A stretch of DNA of 64,000 nt from Gongronella butleri (lineage: Eukaryota > Mucoromycota > Mucoromycetes > Mucorales > Cunninghamellaceae). The position numbers were made by a program, and so were the translations under genes. The notes beneath the pieces were generated by a model. That model saw only the letters and a program-made list of their open reading frames with translations, was not told where the DNA came from and made no database searches. Below are positions 11,201-22,713 of the stretch, piece after piece. Position 1 is the stretch's first letter. Every line of letters starts with the position of its first letter. The DNA is taken from contig JAIWZP010000003.1 of assembly GCA_025201375.1 (NCBI GenBank), forward strand, positions 372,001-436,000, in the 5' to 3' direction.

Positions 11201-13973
11201 CTTTATCCCACTTACGTGGAGGATGGCCTGATTGACGCGCTTGTCGTTGAGGACAACGACACGGACGGCATCGTCATTGTTTCCGACTTTTTTCTTCCAT
11301 TTTCCGAGGACGTGTCTGCGATCTTGGTCCATTGCCTGGAGAATGGATGTGTCGTTGCTCCAGTCGTCGAGGCAGTCATCTATGTCGCGCATCCATACGG
11401 CGTCATTTGTGCGTCTGCGTGTGTCTGTGCGGTAGTCGTCGTAGACGAGCAATTGCTTGACGTGGTCGATCATGCGGCTTGTGCGTTTGGTGATCTGGTC
11501 GGCCGATATCAATTCGCTGCGCGCCTGCCTGTTCATCACGTGCATCGTGTCGGCATCATTGGCGCCGCCCTGGAACAGCAGCGCGCACTGCCATTCTGGG
11601 CCTGGCAAAGGCACGCGGATGTGTGCCGAGAAATTCACGTAATAATCGACGCCATAGCTCGCCAAAATAAAATATTGCGTCCACATCCACTCATCTGGCT
11701 GGCCCAACAGCGCCATCGGGTCGAAATCACGCGCCATCGCGTCGAAGTCCTCCTTTTCGTTGTCTTCGCTTTCGCCGCTTTGGGCATTTTCATCGTTTTC
11801 GTCGTTTTTCGTAAGAATCAGGAACAATTGGCGAATGGGGGCCATGGGTGGTGCGCCCGCGGCTTCTCCGATGATGGCGGCATGCAGCTGCTTAAGATGT
11901 GGGTTGTAGGCACGCATGATGCCTGGAGCAATACGAGCCGCCTTGTCCATGTATCGGCTGGCACGGTGCGAGTGGCGCGGGCTGCTTGTGCGCGGTGATC
12001 TGCGTCCATCGGTGCTAGTTGACGCGCTGATGATGCTGTTGCGCGCGATGGGCGGTGCCGACGACCCATTGGCGCCGCCCATGTAGCCCGATGCCGCAGA
12101 TCGGATGGAATTCATGACAGAACGCGCGCGCGACAAGCCCTGCGCGCTTGCCGTGAAATACGACGCCGCTGGCGCAAGCTGCACATTGCCCGATCGAGTC
12201 CAGTACCATCGAATGCCCTCGTACGCCTGCCGCCACGAAATCACACCGCAATCCAGCATCGAAACGGCCTGGATCGCAGGAAAACATGGCAAATCCTCAC
12301 GCGAGTCGCGCACAGGCATAGGTGCAGGCGAATCTTCACCTTCCGCGTCGGTTTCCGCCGCGTCTGTAGCTGTGTTTGGCAAATCTTGCTCTGGCACGCG
12401 GAAAGTAGCAGGTGGCGTGCGCATCGTCGCCGCCGTCGCAAGCATCGCACGTACAGCAATGTCCACAGGTACAACATCCGCAGGAATGTCGCCGTGGCCC
12501 GTGTCAATCACGCGCGAGCCCTTGCCAGCTAGCAACAACACGCCATTGATCCCATTCACATTGTCCGCCTAACAAAGTTGAAAAAAAGGAATTGAGATAC
12601 AGAGAGGAAAAAAAAGGACCAATGGACGATTACCCATCCTTGCAAAGGCTCATGTAAACTTGGACCGACGGGCGCAAGGCGCAGAATGCCAACGGGGAAT
12701 TGCTGGAATCGACTTTCCTGCTTTTTCCGAATGTCGTCGATGAGAATATGCTCAGCGAGAGACTTTGAGAACGCGAGTGGTGTGGTATAGTGTTGTTGAA
12801 TCTGAGACAAAAAGCCATGCAGTTCTAAAGTTGGCATTTTTTTTAAAAAAAAAAAAAAAAAAGATCAACTAAGAATCACTAAACTAACACGCCTTTTTCG
12901 CCATTTCCTCTTTTAAAATACCTTCGGGTGACGCGGTGAGAATGGCATTGATGAGATCCTGTGGAGCGGCGTCCATGGGAAGAATGCCAAGTGCATTTGG
13001 CGCGGCGGTCGTGGCGCCATAGATTTGCATGGGCGACAGGTGCAGCAGCGATGACAGCGACCCGCATTCGTTGGCCAATTGCACGACGTGTGCCGTTCCA
13101 AGCGCATTGATCTGGCCAAAATGGCAAAAAAAAGTCGAAAAAAAAAGAACATGAGCAAACCTTTGACCAGCGTTTGTTTTTTTTTTTTTCATTTTTTTCC
13201 TTTTTTACCTTGACCGTGACATCCAGATCATGATTGTCCGTGATGGCGGCGCAGTGGAAGATCACATTGACGTGCTTGATCACAATGGCCTGATCATCGT
13301 CGCTGAGGCCAAGATTGGGTTCTGTCAAATCGCCATTGAGCGGTTGAATCTTGTCTTTTACTAGCTGATCAAACGCGGTCGCGCCCATTTTCCGACGCAA
13401 ATGCACAAATGCCTACGAGATCAAAATGAAAAAAAGGTGACCAATGGCATCGCGTTGCTCTGGATCGTGTCATTTTACCTTGTCCGAGAGGATATCTTCC
13501 TGGAGGCGCACATTGGGGTTTGAGAAGCGTCGCTGGGCGGATGACATGCGAAGCAGCAGGTACACCTTGTCGATTTGGTCGCGCAGATCAGCAAGGAGCT
13601 TCCACAGAAGCGCCTTGCCGAGAAAGCCTGTAGCGCCCGTGATGAAAATGACTTTTCCGTGATAAAACGAGCGGATGCCCATAAGCGGCAGAGCAGGTGT
13701 CGTGAGGCTGGCACGCGTATCGTCGCTCGACCGAGTTGGCTGAGGGTCGCCCGGAGAAGAAACAAGGTCGTCGCGCGCGTGGTCCTCGTCGCTGTCGTTT
13801 TTGGCGTCGTCTTGTGTCACGAGGTCAATATCGGGCACGTCGTCAATGGTTTTGACCATGTCAAATAGCGTAGGCGAGCGTGGCGCCGTGGGCGTGAGCG
13901 GGCTGGTGAGCACCAGGTCCTTGCTCTCGAGGTCGGGCGTCGTGATAGTCACAGTGGGCACAGGGAGTGTCAT
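8207..13973 (-). CDS. Fatty acyl-CoA reductase / glycerol- or DHAP-acyltransferase fusion
   Basis: Twelve exons (minus): 13973-13479, 13412-13209, 13111-12922, 12824-12634, 12568-11216, 11123-11073, 10993-10868, 10799-10670, 10600-9444, 9369-9217, 9123-8620, 8539-8207; 1628 residues with every phase consistent. Residues about 105-400 are an NAD(P)-binding fatty acyl-CoA reductase: TGATGFLG at 112-119, then SKSLAE and a GPSLHEPLQGW block. Residues about 860-1100 are a PlsB/GPAT-type acyltransferase: block I VYVPISKSVLD, block II AGAYYVKR, block III FERTRSRTGK, block IV VPINISYES. A helical C-terminal region follows, as in DHAPAT/GPAT proteins. The combination suggests ether-lipid synthesis, with the fatty alcohol and acyl-DHAP steps in one chain. 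The expected reductase Tyr is Leu313 and the acyltransferase His is Ser886, so activity is doubtful. The C-terminus ends NLK, not a canonical PTS1. The intron at 12825-12921 is the link that makes this one gene. Confidence 0.85.
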
Positions 13974-15059
13974 CTTGGCGCGGTGAAAGGGAGAGGCGGC
14001 GCAAACACACAGACAAGAAGCGAAATGAGGCGAAGATAGAAGAACACGAGACCGATGAGCCGCTCGGCAAACAGTGAGAAAAAGGAGCGGGGTTGCGAAA
14101 GAGAAAAAGAAGAAGAAAAAAAGAGCAAACAAGTGTCTTTAAGAGAGAAGCGAGAAAGAAAAAGAAGAAAAATGAGGGGCGGACCTGAATTTTCCTGAGC
14201 CAACCCTTTTTTTTCGTGGGGGGATCAAAGCCCGGTCCGTGTGCAACCAATTAGCCCATCTGCTCATTGTAGTTGCGCTTTGCACCTGGCATCAATGACA
14301 CACTGACCCCCCCCATAACTTTTCTTGTCGCCCCTCATTCTTGCAAACAAATCACGGAAACCACGTGCCTCGCTGCATGCCAAAAGATGTGCTGCGCTTG
14401 GAATCGCGCAACAATTGACAAAGTGGATCACTTTAACGAATTCGTCGTATATTTCACGTTCTTGGTTCAAGGCTCTGCATTCTGTAGATCAAACATTGAT
14501 TGCCGTGTTTTTTTTTCAACGCCTTGGCACATTGCATTGCGTCCTGTGTAATTTTTTCACGTTTAAGAGACTACAGTATAAAAACTTTTTTTCGTGAATT
14601 TCTTGACAACCACTCAATCGATCGCAATTTTTTTTTAACAAACGTTGTCCGCGACGGCTCAAAAGCATTCTTGGTACATTTGAAGCACACATCAGTACAA
14701 GAATCACTGGATTAAAATGTATTAAATCGCCAAACCACACCAATTTGAATTGTCTGGCGTTCACGGTAATGTGATTGCCACGAAACAAAGAGGTCGTCGA
14801 GATTTAGGGTCTGTCATCCATCGTGTAAAAGTGGGAATCATTTGGGTGCACAACAGAAAAGTTCTATGGGAGGCTCAATTTTGGACGCGGCGAGCCTCCA
14901 AACCAAAATAAAAAACTTGGGTCTTTTAGATTTTCACCAAACTTGCACAAAAGAGAAAACGCAGGGAGAAACTACGAGAAATGGCAAAAGTGAGGATCAT
15001 GATCCATCTTGTCGTTAACAAGCAATGAGCAATTTTAGATTTTATTCCAATGGCGAATT

Positions 15060-15095
<36 letters not shown>

Positions 15096-16946
15096 GCGAT
15101 CATTCAGCCACTTGGACGCGTTCACTAGCAAGTGGGGCGCCAGGTGCATGGATTTGATGAGAATCAGGCGCGTGTAACTCGACGTTTGACGCGCTTTTAC
15201 GCGCGTCGAAAAATGCCTATGATATCATATGGTTTTGAAACCGTGTCAAAAGAACAAAATTACATTTTTTCAATGATCATCAATGTCCACGTACGCAGTT
15301 ATCCGTTCTCTTTCTACTGGCGTGTGTTTCTCGGAGATACACGCACTTTTCATTTAGATGACCTTGAACCGAAAATTGGACGTCAAACGCATGTTACGCC
15401 GAAACCAGCTCTGCCTTGCACCTCTGCTGGTTTTCATTGCATTTGTATTGCTCAATGATGGAGCATCTACCATGTGATTGAATAGCGTGGCGATCACGTG
15501 ACTTAATTTCGCTGTTTTGTGCGCACGCGACAAGGACCCAACGTATCAGGGCGCGAGACATTTCAAAATTCAAATGAATCTTTGATGGACTACGGTAAAA
15601 GTGCTTATGTTTTGGAGACATCACGTTGGGGCCTCGGTAAGTTAGCCTTCACGGGGTTGTTTTGGCCCTGATTTCATGTAAAATGCAATTCCTTAGGAGT
15701 TAGGACTGAGTGACCCGATCTGAAAAAACATTGACACTTTCTAGCTTTGCGCTTGTCATATCATATCACCTTCTAATTCAAAGGCAGGAATGGCCCAAGG
15801 ACCAGCGCCAAAATAACAAGCGTTTTGCCCATTTTTCTTGAAAGTATCATACGCCACGTCTACAATGATGCCGGACGCGACTCCTTATTGCTCCACGCCT
15901 GCCTGTCAAAACTAGGCGTATGGCGTATCAGCGCTGTTTTTGCAGAAAAACGCGTTTCAAGGGCCGGTCATCCTTGGTTCTGACTACTTTACGGGTAATG
16001 CACAGAGCAAGCAAGAGAGTGTGCTGCGCCTAATGCCCAGAGTCGATTTGTGCGTCAACGATCAGTTGGTGGCAAATTTTGGGACCATTTGGACCATGAT
16101 CTTCTGTATTGCAACAAAGCGACGTGAAAATCGGACAGCTGGTTGTATTCTCGGCGGCGATGCAACCCGTTCAAGCGTATTTGTTTTTGGATGAATGACA
16201 AAACGAGTTGGTCAAAAGTGTTTTGCCATTAGCGGGCCCCTGCGGCCCTGCCGCCAAGTTTTCAAACGGACTTGACAATGGGTGCGTTATTGCCCACGTA
16301 AACGCGACAGGGAATCGTGCCGCAGGAGGCTAAATGGCAATGGCCAATGTTAACCTCAGGCTCGTTCCCGTGGTAAAAGACGGTCGATGGGCCAGAAAAG
16401 AGAAGAAAAGAGTAGAAAGGAACCAAAGATCAGTTTTGACACGCCAATCGCGTCAATTTAGACGTCGTGGCTCGCTTTGCGGAGCGGGGATGGTCGATGA
16501 GGGATTTGGACGGCGCCACGCTGGGCTTCCAAGCCCGGATGACTCAACCGGAGTGACTGGAAAGCACCGTGGTTGCACAAAATGGTCAATGCCGCTGGCA
16601 GCCAGCCGGGGCCCGCCCCAGGGAGGCATGGGCCCGGTCAAAAGGCTTCCACGGGCGTCCCTTGGAGAAAAGGGAAGGGAGGAAGTAAAAAAGGAGCGAC
16701 GTTCGCGCGCGGCATGCGTCTCAATGTCCATGACACGCCGCTGTTGCCATTGGATGCTTTGGGCAAATTGGGCGTGTGGGACAATCCGTGCCCAAAACAG
16801 GGAGCAGGCCAAAACAAGGCTGTGTCACACGACGAAAAATCACCCGAGGTTTTTCGTTAAAAGGGCGCGACGCTTTTTCTCAATTCCTTTTTTTTTTTTT
16901 TTCTTCTTTCTTTGTCCTTTTATTTTCCAAAACAACCAACCTCACT
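13974..16946. other. Long intergenic region without a recognisable gene
   Basis: About 3 kb between the divergent starts of the FAR fusion and the ATPase inhibitor. Purine-rich leader sequence adjoins the FAR gene (13980-14200). The middle is AT-rich with a 30-A run. The last 400 bp before the inhibitor is GC-rich (16590-16680), then strongly T-rich. No frame has family features. Confidence 0.5.
15062..15091. repeat. Poly-A homopolymer (30 A)
   Basis: An uninterrupted run of 30 A in a gene-free region. No adjacent target-site duplication or retroelement tail structure was seen. Confidence 0.8.
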
Positions 16947-17335
16947 ATGCTCCCCCGTGCTGCTCTCCGTGTTCGTGCCCAAGGTGCTCGTCAAGTCTCG
17001 CGTCGCGGCTACACTGGCCAGTCTTACGAGACCGGCACTCAAGGCGCCACCGCCTCCAGCGGCCAGTTTGGCGAAAAGGAAAAGGCTATTGAGAACCAAT
17101 GGGCCCGCGCTCACGTAAGTCGATGATCCAGAGCGACGCGCGTTGTGATGATGTGAAAGAGACGGCACAACTCGAGGATGCACATGCCATCGATACGTGG
17201 GACTCACCTTTTTTTCTTGTTTTTGGCTTGCAGGATGCTGAAAAGTTGAAGATTCTCCGCAAGATGCTTGAGGATGCCAAGAAGACGACTGAAAACTTGG
17301 AGGCCAAGATCAACGAGGTGTCCAAGAAGCAATAA
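16947..17335 (+). CDS. INH1: Mitochondrial F1F0-ATPase inhibitor (IF1/INH1 family)
   Basis: Small matrix protein that binds F1 at low pH and blocks ATP hydrolysis by ATP synthase. Two exons, 16947-17114 and 17234-17335, joined by a GT-AG intron at phase 0; 89 residues, normal for the family. The first about 25 residues are Arg/Ala-rich (LPRAALRVRAQGARQVSRRG), a typical mitochondrial presequence. The inhibitory segment is GQFGEKEKAIENQWAR, with the hallmark FxxREKAxE-like pattern. It is followed by a coiled-coil-forming helix in exon 2 (EKLKILRKMLEDAKKTTENL). The TAA stop overlaps an AATAAA polyadenylation-like signal at 17331-17336. The upstream leader is a long T-run ending about 20 nt before the ATG. 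Confidence 0.93.
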
Positions 17336-18307
17336 AAACTGAATGAGCCCATGGATGGGCGTGTATTTGCATTGTTTATACTTTATAATGTGGCCAGGGT
17401 GCGTGCAATTTTTTTTCATTTAATTCAGCAGCCAGTGAGTGCTCTGCTGGCGTCAAGTGCTTTGTTTCACCTGAGGTGGATGGTTTTACCTTTGGCGAGC
17501 GCCGACGTAAGCGCCCGGATGGCGCAATGGCTGTCTTTTGGGCGTGGGAGGCCGGGCCTCAATGAGCAAAAGCGACCAAGCAGGGTGCATGACGCTCCAG
17601 GCCCAGCAGGGGAGACACGTAATGCACGTGTAACCTTGTTTGGCTTGCCTCTTTTTATACACGGATGGGCTGATTTTACTGACTGGCTCTTTTTTTCTTG
17701 CTTTTTGCATGCTGATGCCAACACAAAGTTGTCTTTTTTTTAACATTTTGCTCCCTGTCATAATTGTGTTTTGCGGCATGTGACATCCATTGGCGGGGAG
17801 GAGGGGGCCCAAATGAGTATGCGCACGTCTGATCAAGCGCCATTGAACGCGACCCCGACGCGCTAACTACACCGTTGTGCAGCCTCTTTTATACGCATTG
17901 GTGCCTTGTTGGCGGATCTATGACGCGCCGTGCAGCGCAATGTTGCTCAAAAAAGAGAAAATAGAGGTTTGGGCTGCCATTGAACGATTTTTCCTGTGGT
18001 CGCGTAATTTTTTTTTCTTTCGCGTTCATGAGGAGCGTGTCGCGCGCGAGCTGCGAAGAAAGGGCACCCCGCGCAAAATCCCTTGAACCCATTTTTGCGT
18101 CGAAAACTCTGTTTTTAGACCATTGTCACTTGTTTTGTGCACACAAGAGTTTAGAAGCGAATCGATTTTTTTTATTGCAAACCAATTGATAAAAAAAAGG
18201 TACACACAAAAAAAAGAAAGGGTAGGGATGAAGCAATCTTTGAAAAGCGATGGAGGGAGTTGGGTTGGGTTGTGAAAACGAGGTGTAAAGAAAAAGAAAC
18301 GGATTGT
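17336..18307. other. Intergenic region between convergent genes
   Basis: About 970 bp between the stop codons of the ATPase inhibitor and eL18. It holds the 3' flanks of both genes and no reading frame with recognisable features. No terminator-like structure stands out. Confidence 0.5.
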
Positions 18308-19242
18308 TTACACCTTGAAGCCACGCGAGGCACGCTTGCCACGAGCCTTCTCGAACTTGCGGCCCTTGGAGCGAACGTAGGGCTTCTTGTTCTTGTGGGG
18401 GCCCATGCCAAAGTGCTTGACGGCCTCACGGCTGTTCTTGGAGCCACGGACCAAGACGGTGTTGGCACCGGTGGGGGCACGGAGAGCCAATTGATCCAAG
18501 GTGAGGATCTCACCGCCAGCCTTCAAGATGCGAGCCTTGGCGGTCTTGGTGACGTGCAGAGCAGCGACCGACAACTTGGGGACCTCCAAGAGGCGAGTGT
18601 CGTCAGTGACGGTGCCAACAACGACAAAGGTCTTGCCGGCAACGTCCTTGTGCTGGGCAACGTACTTGGCCAAGCGCGACACGGTGACGGGGGGACGGTT
18701 CACGCGCGACATAAAGAGACGCTTCAACACAACCTTGTTGAAGTTGGCGTCGGTGCGGCGAGCGAGGAAGCGGTAAAGCTAAATTCAATGAGAAAAAGAA
18801 GACCGTGAGCCAAAAAAAAAAAAAAAAAAAAAAAGAAAAGAAAAAAAAACTGGAAATGCCTCTTTGCTTACCTTGACCAACAGAGCCAAGTAGACATTGT
18901 CCGACTTGGGGGCAGTGCGGTTAGTGTTCTTGACGTGATGCTTCTTAATGTCGATACCCTATTCACAACAAACAAAAAAAACGGTGGCCATTGAGTCCAT
19001 TTGCTCTCTCGTAAAAAGAAGAAAAGCCAACAAGAGGCCAGAATGGTTCAATTCGTCCTCAATGGCATGGCATCCATCCATTTCGCCCCCCTCTTGCATC
19101 CATCCATCCATCCATCCATCTTTTGTCATGCATCCATCTTGTCTCGTCTCGGCATCGACAGATCGTTCATGGTGCATCGTGGATAACGGCAGAGGGGTGC
19201 AATGGCGGGTTGTGTGTGCTCGTCAACATGTCAACTTACCAT
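18308..19242 (-). CDS. RPL18: 60S ribosomal protein eL18 (RPL18)
   Basis: Component of the large cytosolic ribosomal subunit. Exons (minus): 19242-19240, 18958-18872, 18778-18308; 186 residues, the usual size. The first coding exon consists of the ATG alone, immediately followed by a GTAAGT donor. The second exon starts [20 protein letters not shown], the near-invariant eL18 N-terminus. The third carries [31 protein letters not shown] and the basic C-terminus [19 protein letters not shown]. The 281-bp first intron is the longest in the gene and contains a CATC microsatellite. Codon use is strongly biased to C-ending codons, as expected for a highly expressed gene. The promoter must lie in the 222 bp before the upstream gene's stop. 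Confidence 0.96.
19097..19120. repeat. CATC microsatellite (6 units) in the first eL18 intron
   Basis: Six uninterrupted CATC units, with further scattered copies downstream to 19138. It lies within the intron that follows the ATG-only exon. Confidence 0.8.
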
Positions 19243-19464
19243 GTCGGATTCAAGACTGTCGTAAAGAGAAAGAAAGAAAAAAATCCAGGGAGGCTGTCGA
19301 AGCACCCACCTTTTTTGTTATGATTTCAACATCCGCCCGACCAGCAGCGGGCCCCGCTCATTTGCCTCTGAGGTGTCCCTATTTTTCCGTCTAATTGCCC
19401 TTTTGCGCAGAATTCATGCCTTTTAATTCAGTGTCATTGATCTATGTTTTTATTCATTTTGTGT

Positions 19465-20751
19465 TCATTCTACAATGTGGATATTGCCAAGTTTATCTAC
19501 AATCACCTTGGACGGGTCGTGAGCAGCGTTTTCTTCGTTTACGTCGCTTTCTTCTTCTTCCTCGCTTTCCTCTTCTTCGTCCTCAGTCTCGTCCTCATCA
19601 TTATCGCTGTCGTAGGCCGTGAATGCGGTCTGCCGATTGTTATTTTGGAAAAGAAGGTCATCGTCGTCACTTGAGCCGTCCTCATCATCGTCACTGGCGT
19701 TTTCATCGTCGTCGTCGTCGTTTTTCTTTTCCAGCGATGCCAGATAGTCGTTTTGCACTTGAACCACTTCTGTCGAGTCCTTGCACTTGGCATACCGATT
19801 CAACAGACCGCTAATGCGCCGATGAAAAAAAAAAAATGTGAACAAGCGACAAGTCGCGTCAGTTCGCGTCCAAATGGACTCTGTCACCGCATCGTTTGCT
19901 TACGCATTCACTTCGTAAAAGGCATGGCCCCACTTGAACTTCGACAGCAGCTCCTCGCCGTGCTCAGGGAACCCAGTGATGTAAAAAATGGCAGCCAGAG
20001 CCTCGGCGCAGTTCAATTTCCACGGTTTGCCATAATTGACGGGATTTGTGGCCACCAGATACGGTACTAGCAACAACAGCAAGCCATGTGGCACGCAGTG
20101 AGCGGCGTAGGTCTGGGCCAATTGGCACCTTTTTTATGTGAGATTCTTACAAAGTCTGTCTGTCGGGCCCTTGATCTTGGCAAACGGCACCTCCTCCAGG
20201 CGCGCCCACGAGCAGTCGACGACGCCTGCACCGTGTGCCTCCACAATGGATCGGTCAGCAGGCGAGACCGCTTGCTTTCCCTCGGGACTGATGTAAAAAA
20301 ATAAAAAAGATCATTAAAACGCAATGGATGCGCGTGCGAACCTTACCTAGCAACAATGCCACGGAATCGCTGCGTCAACTTGAGCGTTTTGAGCATGCGG
20401 CACTTGGCCAGCTTGGTGCCGGAACAGCGCTTGGGGTCGCAATGCTTGAAATCCTGGAATATTTGCAAAAATGAGACATTAGTACCACATTTCAAAGGTA
20501 CTCGTATTGCGGGCGTGCAACTCACCCACATAACAACGGGCATAGGGATCGTCGAGCCCGTTTCTATGGCAACAAGCATCAGTAAAAAAACCAAAAGTGG
20601 TAAAAAGGCTTACCGTCGTCGCTTTCGACGCCGTATCGCTCGTAGCGCGACGATTTTTTCCTATAAAACACGCTTGTCAGCAACCATTGTCGAGTGCACG
20701 GGCGCCACGCGCAACTTACGAGCTTGCTTGTTGATATCTTTGGCGACCCAT
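19465..20751 (-). CDS. TSR3: 18S rRNA aminocarboxypropyltransferase Tsr3
   Basis: Transfers the aminocarboxypropyl group of S-adenosylmethionine to the hypermodified pseudouridine of 18S rRNA, a late cytoplasmic step of 40S maturation. Seven exons (minus): 20751-20720, 20660-20614, 20563-20526, 20453-20347, 20287-20151, 20066-19904, 19810-19465; 289 residues, phases consistent. Family blocks in order: [25 protein letters not shown], a [12 protein letters not shown] segment, [39 protein letters not shown], and [20 protein letters not shown] with [11 protein letters not shown]. The C-terminal about 100 residues are acidic (runs of Asp, Glu and Ser), a common low-complexity tail in fungal Tsr3. 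The N-terminus is short and basic. The exon junctions fall between conserved blocks, so the model is well supported. Confidence 0.95.
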
Positions 20752-20974
20752 AGGGTAGTAATAATGAAAGGAGTGAAAAAAAGGCGAGTTTCAAAGGGCA
20801 AAAGTGGCTTGAATGCGTCGGCGTTTCAAAGCGGGCATTGGCCCTCACTCCTCGCCCCTTTTTTGACACCCCTTGCATGAACCAAGAGGGGCGGCCAAGG
20901 CAAAAAACGAAAGGTGAGGAGAGGGCGCGTCGTTGTTTCCAGGCATTTTTCATTTTATTTTTTTTATTTTATTT

Positions 20975-21691
20975 CTATCGCAATGACCAGGGTATGCAGA
21001 AAAAGGAATGGGGCTTGGCGCACCATCGCCGCCACCTTGTTTTTAAGGTGGGTTTGTCAATGGGCAGAATCAAATCCTCGGCCAATTCGACGGCAAGCTC
21101 GGAATCGCCCCACCGCATCTTTGCGCTGGCAAGATCACCTGGTAAATCAAATGTATTTGCGTGATACCGAGTCGGCCGAGATAAAAGGGGCTCCTGCAGC
21201 GACCATTCAGGTGCTGATGATGCTGGTTCCGCTTGTTCCACTGCATTTCTTGCTGATGCTGATAATGCGGCCTGTGATGGGGGCACACCAAAGGGGCGAC
21301 CCTGCTCCTTTTCATGGTTGTCATTGTCATCATCCACTTTGTCGTCGTTCCACGGCGATTGCGGTGTCGGAGGACTCAAAATGGCCTCGGACGCCGGCAC
21401 CGTGTAAAAATCGGGCGCGTTTGGTATTCCTTGCGCCGCTGGTGAAGGAGCTGGCGACGGCAATGGCATTGGCACGTTTGACGCGCTCTTTTTCCTGGCT
21501 GATGCCGGGTTCGACTGGCGTGTTTTTTGCTCAATGGGCGCGTAGGTGGGCCATGCCGTGAATTCTTGTGGACTGCCCGAGTCCTTTGGTGATGGCAATT
21601 GCGGACTGGACGCCCCGCTGCTCATGGACGAGATGGACAGTGCAGGAGGCGGGTGCTGGCGATACATGGGCGGCGTCATGCACTGGCGCAT
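20975..21691 (-). CDS. Pro/Ser-rich protein of unknown function
   Basis: Single-exon frame of 238 residues. I recognise no domain. The first two thirds are rich in Pro, Ser and Ala (for example PSPAPSPAAQG and SPPTPQSPWNDD), with an acidic Asp/Asn patch, and look disordered. The last about 60 residues are more ordered and charged (SAKMRWGDSELAVELAEDL, then TRWRRWCAKPHSFFC). The start is the first ATG after a long pyrimidine-rich leader. The frame stays open upstream to 22426, but that part translates to Phe-rich low-complexity sequence and is more likely 5' UTR. It lies 224 bp upstream of TSR3 on the same strand. A regulatory or scaffold role would be guesswork. Confidence 0.6.
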   Translation of the reverse strand: MRQCMTPPMYRQHPPPALSISSMSSGASSPQLPSPKDSGSPQEFTAWPTYAPIEQKTRQSNPASARKKSASNVPMPLPSPAPSPAAQGIPNAPDFYTVPASEAILSPPTPQSPWNDDKVDDDNDNHEKEQGRPFGVPPSQAALSASARNAVEQAEPASSAPEWSLQEPLLSRPTRYHANTFDLPGDLASAKMRWGDSELAVELAEDLILPIDKPTLKTRWRRWCAKPHSFFCIPWSLR

Positions 21692-22713
21692 TTGCGAGTT
21701 TTCTTTAAAAAGTGGAGAAGGGTAAGAAAAGGAAAGAAAAAAAATAAAAAAATAAAAAAAGAGGGATGCAATACACAACACAATGAACGGAAATGAACAC
21801 GAGAAAAAGGGTGGATGGGATGCAACATTGCGGGTAGATTCCCAAAATAATAATAAAAAAAAGGGGGGTGTCCATGGCCAAGGAACACAAAAAAGCAAGC
21901 AAGTATGAAATGGACGGCAATGGGGCCTCCTCTTGCTCCTCCTGCTCCGCCAGTCCTCCCCCTCTCTCTCTCCCCTTTTCCGTGCAGAAAGAGCATGTCT
22001 CGTGTTCTTTTTTTTTCTCTCTCTTTTTTTTTTTTTGCAGCCATTGCATCGCATTGCACCCGAAACATTAATGGGGCAATGGATGACCCAATTTATTGTT
22101 TGAACTGGCCCCGCCCCGCGTGTCGTTTCCACGCACCCTTGCGGAGCCTCGCCTTTGTCTTGCCATTGGCCCGTCAGACACGTGTCTCGCAACCTAAAAA
22201 ACATCAAAATGGCTGCGGAAAAGGTTTCCAGTGCCGTGGGTCCCCTCAATTTTCCCTTTTTGCCTTGGAGCTCATGCACTGCGATGGCACCACGCACATT
22301 TGCGCACCTGATAAAAAAAAAAAGTGAGAGCACGTGGAGCGCGTTTGGGTCCAAGGTGACACGAATAGAAGCCGATGCCAGATTTTTCGATGCTCGCTGC
22401 ATGTCGCCATAAGGTTTGTGTTCCATAAAGCTTTATTATTACACACGGACGGGCCAGTCCAAACTATTAAATACAAGGGAGGGCTGCAGAGAAAAAAAAA
22501 ACGCGGCAGCCTAATCAAAAAAACTAAATTACAAGCGATTGAGGGGGTGATACAATGCACAATTGGTCAAGGAGAGGAATTGATGGTGGGGAAGAAGGAG
22601 GGGAGGGAGACGTGTGAGGCGAGAGGCGAGAGAGAGGGGGTCCATAGGCATAAAAAAAACCGCAAAAAAATCCACGAAAAAGGGAGGGAGGTCAAGGCTT
22701 CAAACGCGCTCAT
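21692..22713. other. Intergenic region with pyrimidine-rich leader
   Basis: Between the Pro/Ser-rich gene start and the 3' end of the HSF-family gene. The part next to 21691 is purine-rich on the plus strand (pyrimidine-rich in the sense of the gene). No additional gene is supported. Confidence 0.5.

Noticed and set aside
11216..11998. Plus-strand frame of 260 codons
   Set aside because: Antisense shadow of the large exon of the FAR-acyltransferase fusion; no independent features.
14869..14899. GGAGGCTC/GAGCCTCC hairpin with 15-nt loop
   Set aside because: Isolated 8-bp inverted repeat in a eukaryotic spacer, with no gene next to it to terminate or regulate.
21692..22426. Upstream extension of the Pro/Ser-rich frame
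   Set aside because: The frame is open, but the translation is Phe/Ser low-complexity from a pyrimidine tract; it is more likely 5' UTR.
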